NCBI RefSeq assembly: GCF_000711725.1
Contig: NZ_JONP01000001.1
Span: 186,001 to 250,000, forward strand
Direction of reading: 5' to 3'
Source: Roseomonas aerilata DSM 19363
Lineage (GTDB): Bacteria > Pseudomonadota > Alphaproteobacteria > Acetobacterales > Acetobacteraceae
Length of the DNA stretch: 64,000 nt
Shown: positions 62,332 to 64,000 of the stretch, one piece after another
Layout of the letters: each line of letters starts with the position of its first letter
Position numbering within the stretch: the stretch's first letter is position 1
The notes under the pieces: generated by a model
Told to the model about the DNA's origin: nothing
The model's input: only the letters and a program-made list of their open reading frames with translations
Database searches by the model: none
Position numbers and translations under genes: made by a program

Positions 62332-62582
62332 CCGGAGAGGGCTCTGTCCTCTCCGGACCTCGCCCGCCAAGGGCCTGAGCCCCTTGGATCGCCGTCTGGC
62401 TGTTGCGGACGCGATGACCAACGGCCGGTTCCGTATCCTGGCGCCCTTCCCGGGCGTGCAGTCGCCTCGGGTCCATGACCCGAGGCGAACCGGCTATCAG
62501 GCATTTCAGACCGATGGAAAAAGATGATGGTGAGGGGGCCGGGGAGAGGAAGAATTCCTTCTTCCTCTCCCCGGCGTCACCC
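62332..62582 (+). repeat. Composite four-hairpin repeat, copy B
   Basis: It aligns, in inverted orientation, with copy A at 51965-52180. From left: GGAGAGGGC...GTCCTCTCC hairpin (62334-62354); CCCGCCAAGGGCCTGAG block with an AAGGG/CCCTT hairpin; GGCTGTTGCGG; an extra ~40 bp absent from copy A; a perfect 12-bp stem TCGCCTCGGGTC/GACCCGAGGCGA with a CAT loop (62462-62488, loop-flanking bases included); GAAAAAGATGATGG; and a perfect 17-bp stem with a TTCC loop (62538-62575). It lies between the convergent DUF1491 and OmpA-domain genes. Confidence 0.9.
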
Positions 62583-62599
62583 GAGCCGCCGCATCGAGA

Positions 62600-64000
62600 T
62601 CAGCGATCCGTGAGCCGCAATTCGATGCGCCGGTTGCGGGCGCGCGCGGCCGGGGTGTCGGCGGTGTCGATGGGTTGGAACTCGCCGAAGGCCGTGGCGG
62701 CCACACGGTTCGGGGGCAGGCCGTCCTGGATCATGAGTTGGGCGACGGCGATCGCGCGGGCGGCGGAGAGTTCCCAGTTGCTGGCGAAACGGGGATTGCC
62801 GCGGATGGGCAGGTTGTCGGCGTGCCCGTCCACGCGGAGGACCCAGTTGGTGCCCTCGGGAATGCGGCGGGCAATGTCGAGGAGGAGGGTGGTGACGCTG
62901 GCGACCTGTTCCTTGCCGGCGTCGGAAAGGTCGGCACTGCCCTGGGGGAAGAGGACCTCGGACTGGAGGACGAAGCGGTCGCCGACGATGCGGATCTCGG
63001 GGCGGTCGCCCAGGACGTCGCGGAGGCGGCCGAAGAAGTCCGAGCGGTAGCGCTGGAGTTCCTCGACACGGGCGGCGAGGGCGGCGTTCAACCGCGTGCC
63101 GAGGGCGGCGATCTGGGCGTCCTTCTCGCGGCCGGTGGCCTCCTGGGCGTCGAGGGCGGCGGCGACGCGGCGGAGTTCGGCGCGCAGCGCGTCGAGCTGC
63201 TGGTTGAGGAGGGCGGCCTGGGCGCGGGCGCTCTCGGAGAGGCGCGCATAGGCGCCGGCGCCGGCCTGGAGCTCGGCCTCGGCGGCGCGGCGGGCCTCGG
63301 CCTCGCGGGTGGCGTTGCGGGTGGCCTCGGCGGCAGCGGCTTCGGCAGTCTGGCGGGCGCGGGTGGCCTCGGTGGCGGTCGCCTCGGCGGCCTGGCGGGC
63401 GCGGGTGGCCTCGGTGGCAGTGGCTTCGGCGGTTTGGCGGGCACGGGTGGCGTCGGCGGCGCCTGCTTCGGCGGCCTGGCGCGCGCGGTCGGCGGCGGTG
63501 GCGGCGGCCTCGGCCTCGCCGCGGCGGCGGTCGGCGGCCTCGGCACGGGCGAGGGCTTCCTGGGCCGACTTCTCGGCCTGGTCGCGCAGGGCCGCGAGGG
63601 CGCGGAGCTGGTCGTTCAGGCGGGCGATGTCGGAGAGGCGGGCCTCGATGGTGCCGCGGTCCACCGCCACCTGCTGGTCGAGGGCGGCGGCCTGCTGCTG
63701 GATGGCGGCGAGGTCGCGGCGGGCGGCCTCCAAGGCGGCGCGGGTTTCGGCAAGGTTCTGTTCGGCCCCCTGGCGGGCGGTTTGTTCCGTGGCCAGCGCC
63801 CTGCGGGTCTCGGTCAGGCCGCGGACGGTGCGGGCGGCGTCGGTGCCAGCGGCGTCGAGGCCGCCGAGGGCTTCCGTCAGGCGGGCTTCGAGGCCGGCGA
63901 TGCGCTCGGCATTGCCGCGGGCGGCGAGGTCGGCGTCGGAGAGGCGGGCGGCGAGTCCGTCGCGCTCCTCCCGCAGGGCGTCGCGGGCGGTGGCGGCGCG
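62600..64000 (-). CDS. OmpA-domain protein with long coiled coil, C-terminal part (5' end outside window)
   Basis: About 467 residues are visible and the frame is open to the right edge. Most is an Ala/Glu/Arg-rich coiled coil, including five 14-residue repeats of the RARQAAEATATEAT type. The C-terminal ~140 residues are an OmpA/MotB peptidoglycan-binding domain: VLFPQGSADLSDAG, then RVDGHADNLPIRGNPRFASNWELSAARA and ARNRRIEL. It probably links the cell membrane to peptidoglycan, like MotB- or TolA-related proteins. A TTG at 63733 heads the closed frame but is internal; codons continue in frame upstream. Confidence 0.85.
   Translation of the reverse strand, partial: RAATARDALREERDGLAARLSDADLAARGNAERIAGLEARLTEALGGLDAAGTDAARTVRGLTETRRALATEQTARQGAEQNLAETRAALEAARRDLAAIQQQAAALDQQVAVDRGTIEARLSDIARLNDQLRALAALRDQAEKSAQEALARAEAADRRRGEAEAAATAADRARQAAEAGAADATRARQTAEATATEATRARQAAEATATEATRARQTAEAAAAEATRNATREAEARRAAEAELQAGAGAYARLSESARAQAALLNQQLDALRAELRRVAAALDAQEATGREKDAQIAALGTRLNAALAARVEELQRYRSDFFGRLRDVLGDRPEIRIVGDRFVLQSEVLFPQGSADLSDAGKEQVASVTTLLLDIARRIPEGTNWVLRVDGHADNLPIRGNPRFASNWELSAARAIAVAQLMIQDGLPPNRVAATAFGEFQPIDTADTPAARARNRRIELRLTDR
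63308..63517. repeat. Five 42-bp in-frame tandem repeats inside the coiled-coil gene
   Basis: The motif CTGGCGGGCGCGGGTGG recurs with starts at 63350, 63392, 63434 and 63476, exactly 42 bp apart, with a diverged unit on each side. Each unit encodes 14 residues, two heptads of the coiled coil. Confidence 0.85.

Noticed and set aside
1-64000. Search by eye for tRNA, rRNA, transposase, integrase and phage genes
   Set aside because: No sequence with tRNA arm pairing plus GTTCRANNC-type T-arm, no rRNA core motif and no transposase or integrase protein was recognised; a covariance search would be needed to exclude tRNAs fully.

Overview
The window is about 64 kb of very GC-rich chromosomal DNA, densely packed with genes on both strands. 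Gene content suggests an alphaproteobacterium, most likely an Acetobacteraceae member of the Roseomonas type. Supporting signs are two Bug-type (TctC-like) solute receptors, a TctBA permease pair, DUF1289 and DUF1491 proteins, a STAS-fused MlaE, and a serralysin-like protease with DUF4214 repeats. This placement is inferred from gene families and composition; no rRNA or species marker was seen. I found no tRNA, rRNA, CRISPR array, insertion sequence, prophage or plasmid replication gene.

Layout. 0-5.3 kb: the 3' part of an alpha-2-macroglobulin gene, a membrane protein and a fatty-acid desaturase. 5.8-9.9 kb: a MEDS-domain histidine kinase, an EamA transporter, and a divergent TetR regulator/NQO-type oxidoreductase pair with a clear operator; codon style differs here from the flanks. 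9.9-15.6 kb: a zeta-toxin-like kinase with a small upstream partner, a 14-bp tandem repeat, two methyltransferases, penicillin-binding protein 1C (the usual partner of alpha-2-macroglobulin) and a cytochrome b561. 15.7-25.6 kb: GST, a D-cysteine desulfhydrase/L-cysteate sulfo-lyase family enzyme, a second histidine kinase, RluA pseudouridine synthase, a PfkB kinase, a thioredoxin-fold/2OG-oxygenase fusion, an SPFH protein and a large membrane protein. 25.7-31.8 kb: aminotransferase, SpoU methyltransferase, DUF1289, two Bug receptors and an SDR. 31.9-37.6 kb: a flavin amine oxidase overlapping an Mla-type lipid-transport operon (mlaE-mlaF-mlaD-lipoprotein), then a DUF2939 protein.

37.7-47.9 kb: an orphan form-II CoxL-like molybdenum hydroxylase subunit, the secreted RTX/DUF4214 metalloprotease, an RND efflux pump with its adaptor, and a divergent IclR regulator with palindromic operator candidates. 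48-52 kb: a 52-aa membrane protein, an MFS transporter and a GlcD-like FAD oxidase divergent from an HpaI-type aldolase. 52.2-60.2 kb: an NhaP antiporter, a frameshifted two-helix micro-gene, ManC, TctBA, and an M20 hydrolase overlapping a ketopantoate reductase-like gene. 60.2-64 kb: small proteins, DUF429, DUF1491 and the 3' part of an OmpA-domain coiled-coil protein.

The most unusual signal is non-coding. A composite element of about 215-250 bp built from four hairpins occurs at about 52.0 kb and, in inverted orientation, at about 62.4 kb. A shortened copy lies at about 29.45 kb. All three sit between the 3' ends of converging genes, which suggests a mobile or amplified bidirectional-terminator-like repeat family.
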